Shown piece after piece: positions 22,601-32,404 of a stretch of 64,000 bases of DNA. A program made the translations under genes and the position numbers. Under the pieces are notes generated by a model, which ran no database searches, was not told the DNA's origin, and saw only the letters and a program-made list of their open reading frames with translations. The stretch's first letter is position 1. The number at the start of each line of letters is the position of its first letter. Source of the stretch: Trebouxia sp. TZW2008 (taxonomy: Eukaryota > Chlorophyta > Trebouxiophyceae > Trebouxiales > Trebouxiaceae); the NCBI GenBank assembly GCA_002118135.1, contig BDIU01000224.1, positions 29,011 through 93,010 on the forward strand. The letters run 5' to 3'.

Positions 22601-24274
22601 TTAGGAACGCAGCCTTATTACAATGGAAGCAGTTGATTACACCTGTACACCTAGTCACTGACACTCAAATTCTGCCCAGCAAGTGCATTCAAATGAATTC
22701 TGCAACAGCTGTTGCCCCTGCATTTGAGCATATCGGTTTAGCTGCTGGTCCAACCATTACTTTTTTCAAGTTACTGATGACAGTACAAAGAAGAATTTGT
22801 ATGTGATGTTTTGCAACAGTGCGGGCCGCAGCATTGGCCCCTTGGCTTCTGCAGCGCTGGTCCCCAAGCAGAAAAACAGGAACGAGTGAAGCAAGGCAAG
22901 AGTAGGAACGACAAAAGAAGAAGAATGCAAATGAAGAGAAGAGATTGCTGACCTGTGGCAAAGTAGACAGCAGACAATTCATAGCCTTCTGCTTAGTGGG
23001 ACACCGTGAAGAAGAAGAATCATGAGGAGACAAGAAGAAGAACAAAGGGGGAAAATTGGTTGCGGTTGCGTCTGCTCACCTGTGGCAGCTCTGACAGCAG
23101 CTTCACCGCCTCTTCTTCTTCAGCAGTTCCCGCCAAGCGGCAGGTGTTGGTCAAGTGTGCATCCAAGTTGTTCAAATTCTGAAGCTCTGAGTCATACGGC
23201 TGTCCAGCAAACAGTGCAAGCACCTGTAGCGCAAATTGAGTATGTTGATGTGAAGGACTGCATGACATGCACAAAGAAACAGATCAAGCGATATCCGCAT
23301 GAAAGAAACAGCTGACTCAAAGTCTTGACGCTCTGAGTCACATGGCTATACAGCAAAGTTTGCAAGCACCTGAGTAGTAACAACCTCATTTGGCTGACGT
23401 ATAGGGTTTGTTGACACAGTGTACAAATTGCAGAAACAAATTGAGTCAGACTTGAACAGAGTCCCAAGAAAGGGCATTAGCGCCAGCCCTTGTATCCCAA
23501 AGGCGTCCTGCTGATCTCAGGAATGATTGGCAGACACAATCCGACGCAGAACTGAGCTGACTTTGAGTCATGCTGTTGTGAAGCAAGACCATTAGCACCA
23601 GCACTTGTACCCCAAAGGCATCCTGCTGATCTCAGGAACGTTTGGCAGACGCAATTTGATGCAGAACTGAGCTGACTTTGAGTCATGCTGTTGTCCAGCA
23701 AACAGCGCCAGCGCCTGTATCACCAACAGATCTTGCTGAAGTGAATTTTTGAATGAACAGAAACAGGTGAATGTCAGGAACATTTGAGGCGCGCACCAAA
23801 AGGCAGTCCCAGGTTGTGTCACAATTTGACGAAACCAGGGAGAGAACAAGCAGCAGCAGCAGCAGCAGGACCCAGTGAAGAAGAATACAAGCAAAAAATG
23901 TCAGCCAAGGAGTATAGAAACAGTAGCTTGCTGTACACACACACCTTCAAGATGCCAATGCACACAATACCTTCAGCTGTCAATGCCACATTAGCTGTCA
24001 GAGCTACATGAAGACATGCAACAAAGAAGATGAAGGAACAATGACGACATCGACGTGACGTCGCTATACACATATGCCTTCAGGCTGATAATGCATACCA
24101 TGATTTTAATTGTCAATGCTACAACAACGCATGCAACACAAAAGGTAAAAGCGAAGTAGAAATGCTGACGTAACCTCGCTATACGCATATGCCTTCAAGC
24201 TGCCAATGCACAGCACATAAGCCCTCAGAACAGTTGACCGACAGCAAACAAAAAGAGGGACAAAACCAGCAACA

Positions 24275-24309
<35 letters not shown>

Positions 24310-27300
24310 TTGAGAGAAAAAAGATCACATGATATCAGGAGGAAGCACGAAAGAATAGCTGTTTGAGATACCTCGCTGTATACATATGCCTTCAAGCTGC
24401 CAATGCACAGCACGTAAGCCCTCAGATGGAACTTCCTCCTTTGGATCAGCAACGGCCGCTCTATATACCTGCACCACAATATGCTTCAGACGTCAAAATA
24501 TAAGTCATGAGAAGAAGATGGTAATGATGTGATATGCGGAACAATGTTGACAAGCTCTCAGGTGAGACTTCCTCCTTTGTATCAGCAGCGGCCGCTATAT
24601 ATACTTATGTCACAATCTGCCTTTGTACACGGAGTAACACGAGCCGCGAATACAGAACTGAGTCTCGTACTCAAAGCATGATTACAATACTGTGGCCACA
24701 CTCTAGAGAGTGAGCTCCTCATTCAAACCAGCAATGTTCGCTCTGTACACCGGCTCAAATTGATCCTGCGCACTTCACTAGTTTGTTGGTTGTGCGAGGT
24801 TGCCAGAAGCAACAGTTCATTTGAGAGTATCAGCTGGCTGCAAAGGAATACACTCTACTGACATGAGACTGTGGGCTGTCAAACAGTTCAACAGCGTTAT
24901 GCTTTCTTACAAGATAGGTCTAAGGCATTATGCTTAGATTGTCATTGACACACACTGATGATGGGTCAGCATGCAGGACCAGTAGAGGCTGCCGCAGCAT
25001 GTGACACATCACGTGTACAACTTGGCAAATGAGTGCAAAGTATTGCAGCGTGTTGAAGCCTTGTTGACCACTTGCATGTTGACCATGCAAAAGCGAGGTG
25101 TTTAGCTCAAGTGATGATTGAGCTGTCGCATGAAGGCATGGTCCTGTTGGGCGGCACAAGACATTTGCTGTAATGCATCTTTCTTAGGCACCATGCATAC
25201 GGTAAAGCGTTCACACAAGCAGGAACTACACAATATGCGTGGCAAACACCATCAGCATCTGCATAGGCAGCAAAGATGTGCATCAAGCCCTGATTGCATC
25301 ATGAAAACCCTGTTTCCCAGACACAACAGCCAGGCTAGTTGTCACAACGAGCACCTTGTTGCTCAGACTGGCCCGTCGAGCTTTGAAACGCAAACTGCTT
25401 GACCGCCAAGCAATCTTATTGTGGGAGTGTGCTGAGCAGGTCGCTTGGAAGGTGAGAATGACCAGCACACCTTTCTTGCAGGTCTTTGCTTGCATGCAAG
25501 GCGGCTTCAAGCTGTTACATTGCAGTCAAAGGTGCAAATCCAAGTAGCTTTGTTGACGAGGTTCATGACAGTAATAATCTTCCATGTCAGGATGCTTTGC
25601 ACACCTTTGTAGAACCAAATTGGTGATTGAAGCAGAATATGCAAAAGCCAAGGAAAATTGTCACCTTTGCAGAACCCATTCTCGCAGGTCCTCATTTGCA
25701 TGCAGGGCCGCTTCAAGCTGTAACACGCGGTCAAAGATGCAGATTCCAGTGGCTTGATTAGTGATCGAAGGTTTGGCAATCCAGCGTGCACTGCCATCAG
25801 CCATGTCACGCACCTACGCACAGACAGACAATGGGTTGAATATCACATGACTTGAAAAGCAATAGTCAACAGAGCCTCATATAAGTTTGAGAGACGCGCT
25901 GAAATATGCAGATTCCAGTGGCTTGATTAGTGATTGAAGACTTGGAAATCCAGCGCGCACTGCCATCAGCCATGTCAAGCACCTACAATCAGACCAACAA
26001 TGAGGTGTATGACATATGGCGTGTGCTATTTATGCTGCTTTTGACTGTTTGCATTGCAGTTTGCTCAACAGCATGCATGCATTGCAGGCTGAAGTGGGTT
26101 CTGCATCTGATGTGAACAATCTGACAGCTGCTGGCTTCCCATCAGTTTCAGTTGTAAGAACATTGAGACATGGCAAACACAGCATCATAAATTGGATGTG
26201 CATGCTGCATGCTTTTCCACAAAAGTCCCATCAGGCGTCTATCAAAGCTACAAAAACAGGCTATTCAACAGCAGCCTCTTCAAAGTAAGACCTGTTGTTG
26301 ACCAGCTGGAGCTGGTGCGCTGAAAAGACACGCGACTGAATCTTGTATGAAAGCAAAACATCTAGCATTAGTTGAGCATGACCATAGATTTTGATCATGG
26401 AAATCAGCATAGCGAAAGGTGAGAACTTGTGCTGATCATTATCATCAGTAAAACTTGCATTGCAACATACCGCATGCATGTCATTGTTGTATAATGTCTT
26501 GCATCCAGTGAGAGACATGGCATTTCAACACTGGTTGCGTTTGTTGCAATGCAAGCGCAACAGAAAGTGAAGAATGTACGAAAGCAAAATTGCTGGCTTC
26601 AGTTTAGCATGACCACAGATTCTTGTCATGGGGATCAGCACAGTGAGAAATGAGAAGTTGTGGTGATCATTGCTGACCGGATTTTGACTTATTCAAGTCA
26701 TATCATTTTTGTGAAGCACGAATGAAGACAGCTGGCTTTAGTTTAGCATGCTTACAGATTTTCATCATGGGGATCAGCATAGTGAGAATTGAGAGGTTGT
26801 GGTGATCATCGTTAGCCAGACTTCAGCTCATTCATTCATTCATCCATTCATTAAAACACATGCTACCCAGGCTCAGCAGGCCCAGCTAGATATGCACTGG
26901 ATTGATCAGCTGTGTCCGACCAGCTCGGTCCTTTGCTGAACTGAACCATCCATACTGAAACAAGGAAGTTAAAGAGACTTTGATTGCATACAGAGTGTAG
27001 TCATAAGTGTGTTGCCGCCTGCATATGCTGCTTTGCATCCAATCAGAAGATGACAGTTGAAGGGCGTGCAACACTTCCTGAAACTTGCTAACCCCAGATC
27101 ATATAGCATGCTGCTTGTTGATGCAGCAACATGCACATATGCTAGCATGTTAGCTGTACAAGGGCATCAATCTCAGCTTGATGTTCAACCAGCATCTGTT
27201 GCGGACATACTGAATGCATGCTGGCAACAGTATTGCATCCTGTCATGGTTAGTGGCACAGTTAGGTGAAAGACACAGCGCCAGGAAACTGAACAATAGGC

Positions 27301-29328
27301 AGCAGGCTTGTCAACGAAGCCCATGCTGAAGTAAGGGCTATCAAAGGATAATTGCCGCGCCTTACAACATCAGCAAGCAAAATTTGCATGAAAAAGGTGA
27401 CTGGCCTCAGTTTAGCATGACTACAAATGTTCATCATGGCAATCAGAATAGTGAGAATTGAGAAGTTGTGGTGATCATCACTGGCCAGACCTTTTTGCAA
27501 GCGGAATTTGATGAGCTGAAGAGCTGAAGGATTTCGACGAATGCACCTCTGGAATATCGCACAAAGCCTCTTCAATGTAGTCAATATCATCAAGCTCAAA
27601 GATAAAGGCCTCTGACTTCACCTTAGCTTTGTCATGTCTGTTATCACGCTCCCAGGTAAGTTTCTGACACTGCTTCTCATTGCACTGCTAAACATATTGA
27701 GGGTGCAGGATTTCAGTGAACACACCTCTGGAACATGACACAAAGCCTCTGCAATGTAGTCAATATCATCAAGCTCAAATGTGAAGGCCTCAGGTTCTGG
27801 TTTGCTTTGCTTGAAAGATTGAGGGTGCCTCTGACATTGCTTCTGATTGCATTGCTAGACGAATGAAGGGGGCAGGATCAGTTCGTACTGTCATCCTCAC
27901 AAACAAGCCTCTGACACTATTTCTGATTGCAATGTCATACAACCTGAGGGCAAAGGATTTGGACCGCACCTCTGAAACATCGTACAAAGCCTCTCCAATG
28001 TAATCAATGTCATTAAGCTCACATGCAAGCCTCTAACACTGATTCTGATTGCACTGCTCAAAGATTGAGGGTGTCTCTGACACTGATTCTAATTGCACCT
28101 CTAGAAAGATAGAGGGTGCAGGATTTCGACAAATGCACCTCTGGGACATTGCACAACGCTCTTCAATGTAGTCAATGTCATCAAGCTCAAAGATGAAGGC
28201 CTCAGGTTCTGGTTTGCTTTGCTGGAAAGATTGAGGGTGCCTCTGACATTGATTCTGATTGCATTGCTAGACGAATGAAGGGTGCAGGATCAGTTCATGT
28301 TGTCATGCTCACATGCAAGCCTCTGACATTATTTCTGAATGCAATGTCATACAACCTGAGGGCAAAGGATTTGGGCCAACACACCTCTGGAACATTGCAG
28401 GACGCCTCTTCATGTAGTCAATGTCATCAAGCTCACAAGCAAGCCTCTGACATTGATTCTGATTGCACTGCTAGAAAGATTGAGAGTGCAAAATTTGCAG
28501 CTCTATAATACTGATAAGGGTGCAGGATTTGAACCACCGCACCTCTGGAACATCGCACAAAGCCTCTTCAATGTAGTCAATGTCATCAAGCTCAAAGATG
28601 AAGGCCTCCGGCACTGATTTTGCCAGCCATCCTTCAGGATGCTTTGCTGCCCATTTCTTGGTGTTATGGCACAGATGTGCTTTCCTGATCAGGCCTTTGC
28701 GGAAGCAGTAGCAACAGGCGTGTTGATGGCCTGAACTGCAGATGCAATCCAGTTTTGGCAAGAGACCAGCACAGCATCACTTTGCACCAGGCACATGTGC
28801 ATGGTGCAGTAATGGAGCAGGAGCGAGCCAAATTGCAAACAGCAGCAGGGCAAATGCTTGTGGACGCAGCACTGTGATGCATGATTGCAACTTATGCTGC
28901 ATTATGCAGGGTATGTTGGCTGAATGCTGTATAAACCGTTGACATGCAGGGAATGACTGACCAGCATGCACTTTATCCCAGTCAATGCTCTCGTATTCGC
29001 CCCAGAAGAACAAGCTGTCATGATACTCTTGCCGCGCTTCTGATTCTTGTGACTCAAACGCGTTATTCGTGACTGTCCACTCAGGCCTTCGCTTGAAGGC
29101 GTCAACGACCAATGTCCTGCAGCAGTCCAGGTGTTTTGCTGACCGCCAGCCACATACGTCGCTGATCTCAATGTTCAAGCAATAGGCCTGATCACACCTG
29201 ATGTATGCACTGTCTAGCGCTACTGTGGCAGACAAACAGACGCTCGTCGATGCTTGAGGATCAACGACATGCTGACTCGCGTCCGACACGTCGCCGTCGA
29301 AAGCAGCGAAACGCTCATCCCACCACAT
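16639..29328 (-). CDS. Tubulin-tyrosine ligase family protein
   Basis: Nine exons on the minus strand: 29328-28962, 28730-28543, 25813-25665, 24468-24372, 23223-23080, 18726-18645, 18208-18093, 17302-17192 and 16755-16639. They sum to 456 codons in consistent phase, all GT-AG. The ATP-grasp (TTL) domain is clear: RKGLIRKAHL, WIAKPS with TGICIFDRV, YIERPLLIQRRKFHLRAYVL, VYSEVLALFAGQPYD, the HLTNTC motif, then FELFGFDLMIDD and WLLEANAEPDLQQTGERL, which carry the Mg-ATP ligands near the end of the fold. TTL enzymes ligate an amino acid (Tyr, Glu or Gly) to tubulin or other proteins; which one is not decidable here. The protein has a compact single domain with a 120-residue N-terminal region and a short Gly-rich tail ending MAFQ. 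Its fifth intron (23079-18727) holds an unrelated gene on the opposite strand. Confidence 0.92.
17317..17357. repeat. (GAGT)n microsatellite
   Basis: About ten GAGT units lie just upstream, in transcript sense, of tubulin-tyrosine ligase exon 8, between the exon 7 echoes and that acceptor. Confidence 0.95.
17670..18070 (-). repeat. Downstream echoes of tubulin-tyrosine ligase exon 7
   Basis: On the minus strand, after working exon 7 (18208-18093), the FELFGFDL-IDD-W--WLLE end of the exon and its donor recur at about 18045-17955, 17905-17810 and 17735-17680. Conceptual readings are FDLVIDDQWHVWLLG, FDLLIDDEWRDWLLE and FELFGFDLIM. Erosion increases with distance from the working exon, and the spacing is about 120-145 bp. 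Confidence 0.9.
19108..19905 (+). CDS. Short-chain dehydrogenase/reductase, DltE-like, intronless
   Basis: This uninterrupted 265-aa SDR starts in a good context (GCAATCATGGCA). Residues 22-29 form TGGSSGIG, the NAD(P)-binding glycine motif; NNAG is at 95-98 and the catalytic residues are Asn121, Ser149, Tyr162 and Lys166 (YGATK). TGRRE after the second strand has two arginines, which favours NADPH. The NNAGIQR segment and overall plan resemble the classical SDRs annotated as DltE-type oxidoreductases in bacteria and fungi. The natural substrate is unknown; cytosolic, with no targeting signal. It lies antisense inside intron 5 of the tubulin-tyrosine ligase gene and is the only complete gene here without introns or exon echoes. 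This hints at retroposition or horizontal acquisition. A TGTAA motif at 20173 may end the transcript. An upstream in-frame ATG at 19030 would add 26 residues. Confidence 0.95.
   Translation: MAPTSVPKYSPFDLKSATVLLTGGSSGIGQELAKNFIDAGSTVIITGRREQALKDAQAKQPKLKYVVNDVSQVSEREKLAKWIVDNHPEVNVLVNNAGIQRRVSLKDDNDWSTRYTEIATNVEAPVHLIQLLTPHFLKKKEAAFVNLGSLLGFVPTGAAPVYGATKAFVHSFTVACRFQYAKSNIRFVEIVPPAVKSNLGGSHDYGEECDEFCEHVFKRFAAGEAEVGFRMSEEGRLADRAGLDHRAEAMFEKMGKEISVFDSQS
20845..21590. repeat. Mixed-orientation satellite of about 135 bp
   Basis: The unit TGTCTGTGAGCGCCTCAG...GACTCAGCA...CAACACTCAAAACTATCAGTCACCAAGGTGCTCGCAGACA...CTTTCTCACAC-CA-GAGCGCCCATTTGTGGT occurs in plus orientation with GAGCGCC at about 20985, 21119 and 21254, then inverted at about 21290-21420, then plus again at about 21430-21590. 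An inverted fragment also starts the block near 20850. It lies in ligase intron 5, downstream of the nested dehydrogenase. Confidence 0.85.
22030..22150 (-). repeat. Outlying satellite unit
   Basis: A diverged unit related to the 20845-21590 satellite. The minus strand reads CTGAGGCAGTCACAGACAGATTCACG...AATGACAAGTGCCATGGGTGCTTGTTGCTGTGGAAC. Confidence 0.55.
23330..23730 (-). repeat. Upstream echoes of tubulin-tyrosine ligase exon 5
   Basis: On the minus strand, the acceptor and start of exon 5 (CAGGTGCTTGCACTGTTTGCTGGACAGCCGTATGACTCAGAG) recur at about 23720-23650, 23600-23480 and 23375-23330 before the working exon (23223). The outermost copy reads ALALFAGQQHDSKSAQF. Two neighbouring copies share a further CCAAACGTTCCTGAGATCAGCAGGATGCCTTTGGGGTAC block. 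Confidence 0.87.
23930..24240 (-). repeat. Downstream echoes of tubulin-tyrosine ligase exon 4
   Basis: On the minus strand, the exon 4 end (AGGGCTTATGTGCTGTGCATTGGCAGCTTGAAGGCATATGCGTATAGCGAG and donor) recurs at about 24235-24165, 24110-24060 and 23995-23945 after the working exon (24468-24372), progressively eroded. An upstream copy lies at about 24610-24545. A (CAG)n tract at 24267-24309 is part of the intron. Confidence 0.85.
24267..24309. repeat. (CAG)n microsatellite in intron
   Basis: About 14 CAG/CAA units lie in tubulin-tyrosine ligase intron 4. The apparent poly-Q or poly-L frames through it are not coding. Confidence 0.9.
26340..27490 (-). repeat. Block of 90-120 bp repeats in ligase intron 2
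   Basis: The plus-strand motif GCTTTAGTTTAGCATGACCACAGATT-T-ATCATGGGGATCAGCATAGTGAGAA-TGAGAAGTTGTGGTGATCAT occurs at about 26365-26440, 26600-26670, 26735-26810 and 27405-27480. It matches no exon of the present gene model, so it is either an independent tandem repeat or echoes of an exon lost from the gene. Confidence 0.75.
26829..26953 (+). repeat. Dispersed repeat of about 110 bp, copy 2
   Basis: It begins with a CATTCATTCAT run, then CACATGCTACCCAGGCTCAGCAGGCCCAGC, a CTGGATTGATCAGCTG segment and CTGAACTGAACCATC. It matches the copies at 56764, 59893 and (inverted) 11925. Confidence 0.7.
27500..28470 (-). repeat. Five downstream echoes of tubulin-tyrosine ligase exon 2
   Basis: After working exon 2 (28730-28543), the segment encoding FELDDIDYIEEALCDVPE plus its donor recurs on the minus strand at about 28460-28385, 28205-28130, 28025-27955, 27790-27725 and 27605-27535. 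Separations are about 180-250 bp. Shared intron blocks (TGACATTGATTCTGATTGCATTGCTAGA) are included in the unit. The outermost copy still reads FELDDIDYIEEALCDIPEV. Confidence 0.9.
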
Positions 29329-29936
29329 ACGCTGCTAGTAGGTGATGTACCTATCGTTGCACATCGTTTCGCTGCTGCATCATGCGGCGTTAGAGCGGAC
29401 CTAATGACATCGGCTAGCTCGAGCATGACAGATTGCTATGATACATCATGCATACATTGCGTGGCTCAAGCTACAGTTCAACACCGACGCAGCAGCAGCA
29501 GCAGCAGCAGCAACTGTAAAGTCTGCATTTTGTGCGAAAATTGTGCGGCACATGCATCAGCTTTAGTGCAACAAATGCTGTCATGCTGACAAGTGACCTT
29601 TAAGTCTCGTACGTTGCATGGCCCACATTTTATACTATCAGGCTTGCCTTCGACTCCAACTTTGCTATTGCCCATACAGGAGTCTCTGTATGACTCCTGT
29701 TTGGCATTTGCATTCACTCAGATGCGAGATGTTTCACAGATGCTCTCATGCGTAGGGACCATCGACTTTCATGCAGAAGTCAATGTGACAACTCTTGCAA
29801 CCCTTGGTGGCTGCTGCACCACCAGCTGACCTGCAGATGGCCGCAAGTATGGGGTTCTGTTTACTGTCTCACCATATCATGCGTTTGCCCTAAACCCTAA
29901 CCCTAAACCCTTTGGGCCCATGCATCTGCATTGTAC
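29329..29936. other. Gap between ligase start and hydrolase stop
   Basis: No gene is recognised. Contents are a (GCA)n tract at about 29488-29511 and an interstitial telomere-type tract, CCCTAAACCCTAACCCTAAACCC, at 29888-29911. The ligase promoter must lie here, but no core element stands out. Confidence 0.55.
29888..29911 (+). repeat. Interstitial telomere-type tract (CCCTAAA)n
   Basis: About 3.3 units of CCCTAAA/CCCTAA lie 26 bp past the hydrolase stop codon. The unit is the Arabidopsis-type plant telomere repeat. Shorter degenerate tracts occur near 12793, 38643 and 63853. Confidence 0.85.
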
Positions 29937-32404
29937 TCAGGCCTGCTCACTTTTGGCAAGCGCTATAAGGTTGAACTTGATTGTGTTGGCATTGGCAATA
30001 AACTTCTTGACCACTTCTGTTGAGTCCTGCAACACATGACGGTACTTTCAGTCCATGGTTTGCAACAAGGTTTTAGCACCAAACATAGGAAACAGTGATT
30101 GCACTAGCACTGATGCAATGCTGAATGCAGTGCCAATGTGTTACTGGTGATGCCCATGCTACATTGTGCCTGACTAGGCAACCAGGGCCTGAATGAACAG
30201 TGCTCATGTGCTCAACTATGACCTGCAAAGCTTTCTTGTGTCAGCCACATGTGCAATGCATGCCTGTGCTTGCTGTACTGGTTCATGCTATGCAAACGCT
30301 GAACTTGAGATTCTATGTGACATCTTGCCGGCTGTGTTCAGACCCATACCTGTAGCAACGTGCTGTCTGAAGTTTTGCCATGGTCTATCGGAAAAGACTT
30401 GCGCCCATCCAATTCCACTAGGCGGTTGTTTCTGTTGACTAGCGCAACAAAGTGCAAGTCTACAACGTCCTCTAAGGCAGGAGGTGCTGTGTCACCTTCC
30501 TGTGCAGCTGCCTGCATTGCATAAGATGTGTATTTTGGCACGTCACCATTCTATGCAGCTGCTTACATTGCATAACATGCATCATTCTCCCACAGTACCT
30601 TCTGATGCAGCTGCCAGCATTATACAAACATGCATCAACTGACATGACCTTGCATGCAGCTGACTTGCACTGTGTCAAGCTTGTGATATGACTCACAGCA
30701 TTGCAAGATGCATTCAATTACAGCGCATCTTGCAATGCTGTAATTGAGCACACAACATAAGTGCAATTATATGCATCGTTTGCCATGCTGTGCATTGACA
30801 ACATACTGGCCTACAGTGCATATGCCTTGACCTGGGACATGAAACTACGTGCAGTAAAAAGCAAGTTAGTTGTTGAGCCTGCACAATGGCTGACTCGCAC
30901 ATGACAGACAGCATAGCTTGCTGAAAAGAAATTGCAGCTAGTTGGAAGACTGCAGTTCAAAAGTAAGGCTTTCAGAAGTCACATCAACTCGATCCATTTG
31001 TTAAAATGGTGCTCCGAAACCAATGTAACAGAGTGAGATTTACAATAGTGGCTTGGTGCTGGAAGGCACCCAAGACCANNGATAAGCCTCCACGCATTGG
31101 CCTTGGATAGCCGCAACCCGACAGGAATCAGAATGAAGCTATGCACCTCATGGGCTTGGTCTACGTCAGTGAAATCTTGAATGCCTTTTCTCAGGGTAGT
31201 GCAAGCGAAGAAGAAGAGCAAAGCTCACCTCATGGGCTTTGTCTATGTCAGGGGCGCCTTCAGGGGGCTGTTCCAGGAAGTGCCCTCGCTCATCTGGGTT
31301 CATGCTGGCTGAGTCAGCTAGGAAGCTTTTCAAAAATGAGCCCTCAGCTACATCTCATAGGCAATATCTTTGGGTGAACAGCTCAAACAACCGGCAGGAC
31401 AGATAAGATCTGATCATGACATTTGCTTCAGCCAGAATGCAAAGGGTTGACCATGCAGGGGCAACAGACGACAGTGATGCAGGATGGAACATCAGCCACA
31501 ATCAGTGTTACAATGCAGAGCGATGGCCATGCTGCGCCAGCGGGGGCTTTGTGTACTGCAGCTGGCCTAGTATCTCTTGCTGACAAGCTGTCAAAAGCTG
31601 TCAAAATCCTGTGCAAGGGACTGCCCTGAGTTTACAAGTTGAAGTGTCAGCTCGAAAGCACTGCTGCGACGCAAAGCGTGCTTGAGTAGCTGTGATGACA
31701 CGGGAAAGTTCCTTGCAATACCTTGCAGTCGCCATACACTGCCAGCTTGAAGCATGACGGGGACGCGGTCATAGTCATGCATGTTTGCAGATTTGATGCA
31801 GTGCCAGAATTGCCTCAGGAAGACAGCAATAGTCTAATTTTAGTTTTCTAGCTTTCATTTGAAATAGCCAACCTGGTGTGGACTTGTCTTGGTTGTTTGC
31901 AATGGCATGCAGTGCTCCAATGGTGCCACACGCATTGCTGATAGTTTGCTTCATGAAGTATACACTGGGATCTGGCTTGTAACCTTGGCTTTTCAGCTCT
32001 TTGTCCTCTGCAGGGCAGTTCAATTGATGGTGGCATGGCAGACTTGGAGAAGCAGTGGCACCAGCATGCATGCGAATCCTACAAATTTGCATTTTGGGCA
32101 TTGCACCGCAGGCAAGAGTACCTGACTCTTTTGCTGCTTCTGACTCTTTGGTGACTGGGAACAACAACAGAACTGCGACGACTGGCTGTGGAACCATTTG
32201 AAGCAGCTCCTGTACCACAGCTATGGCTTCAAGTGGAACGAAGAGACCTGTGCCTCTGCTGCTTAGTGCAGTTTGTTACAGTCTTACCGCATCTAGGCCG
32301 AAAACGTCGCAGAAAGAGTACTTCGTGGTATCGAATCCAAGCTTGCTGACGAAGTCATTGAGCACTTCAGGGTTTGACTCCAAAGGCAACCACTTCTTGC
32401 CCAT
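29937..32404 (-). CDS. Ubiquitin carboxyl-terminal hydrolase, UCH-L3 type (peptidase C12)
   Basis: Six minus-strand exons: 32404-32288, 32209-32122, 32007-31873, 31347-31229, 30511-30350 and 30026-29937. They give 236 aa in consistent phase, all GT-AG. The start is [19 protein letters not shown], typical of UCH-L3 and Yuh1. The catalytic set is complete: Gln89 of the oxyanion hole and Cys95 in [11 protein letters not shown], His173 in DLHFVAL and Asp188 in VELDGRK. The crossover-loop region ([20 protein letters not shown]) and the C-terminal strand FNLIALAK are present. The length matches the family (about 230 aa). It cleaves small adducts and peptides from the ubiquitin C-terminus and acts in cytosol or nucleus. 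A degenerate copy near 31735 could be mistaken for exon 4. It is divergent from the CCCH gene, about 1 kb away. Confidence 0.95.
30545..30690 (-). repeat. Upstream echoes of hydrolase exon 5 acceptor
   Basis: On the minus strand the acceptor segment GCAATGCAGGCAGCTGCACAGGAAGGTG recurs in decayed form at about 30657, 30608 and 30565 before the working exon at 30511. Spacing is about 45-50 bp, the shortest period among the echo sets. Confidence 0.75.
30696..30740. repeat. Perfect 16-bp inverted repeat (hairpin) in hydrolase intron 4
   Basis: CAGCATTGCAAGATGC (30696-30711) and its exact reverse complement (30725-30740) are separated by 13 nt. The transcript would fold into a 16-bp stem just upstream of the exon 5 acceptor echoes. 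Confidence 0.9.
31079..31080. other. Two undetermined bases
   Basis: Two N positions in hydrolase intron 4; assembly uncertainty only, with no effect on the exon models. Confidence 0.99.
31138..31175 (-). repeat. Downstream echo of hydrolase exon 4
   Basis: The minus strand GATTTCACTGACGTAGACCAAGCCCATGAGGTGCATAGC repeats the end and donor of exon 4 (GACATAGACAAAGCCCATGAG|GTGAGC). It lies about 80 bp beyond the working donor. A decayed upstream copy of the same exon's start is at about 31750-31730. Confidence 0.85.

Noticed and set aside
24225..24479. Long minus-strand frame with a poly-leucine run
   Set aside because: Only the part inside ligase exon 4 (24468-24372) is coding; the poly-Leu part is an intronic CAG microsatellite read in another frame.
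29254..29589. Plus-strand open frame of 111 codons
   Set aside because: It is antisense to exon 1 of the tubulin-tyrosine ligase gene and runs into a GCA repeat; no family similarity.
31590..31782. Alternative exon 4 for the ubiquitin hydrolase (reading AGSVWRLQ near 31735)
   Set aside because: It shares the exon start but breaks the phase to the next exon. The segment 31347-31229 gives the conserved [20 protein letters not shown] and a consistent phase, so 31735 is a decayed copy.
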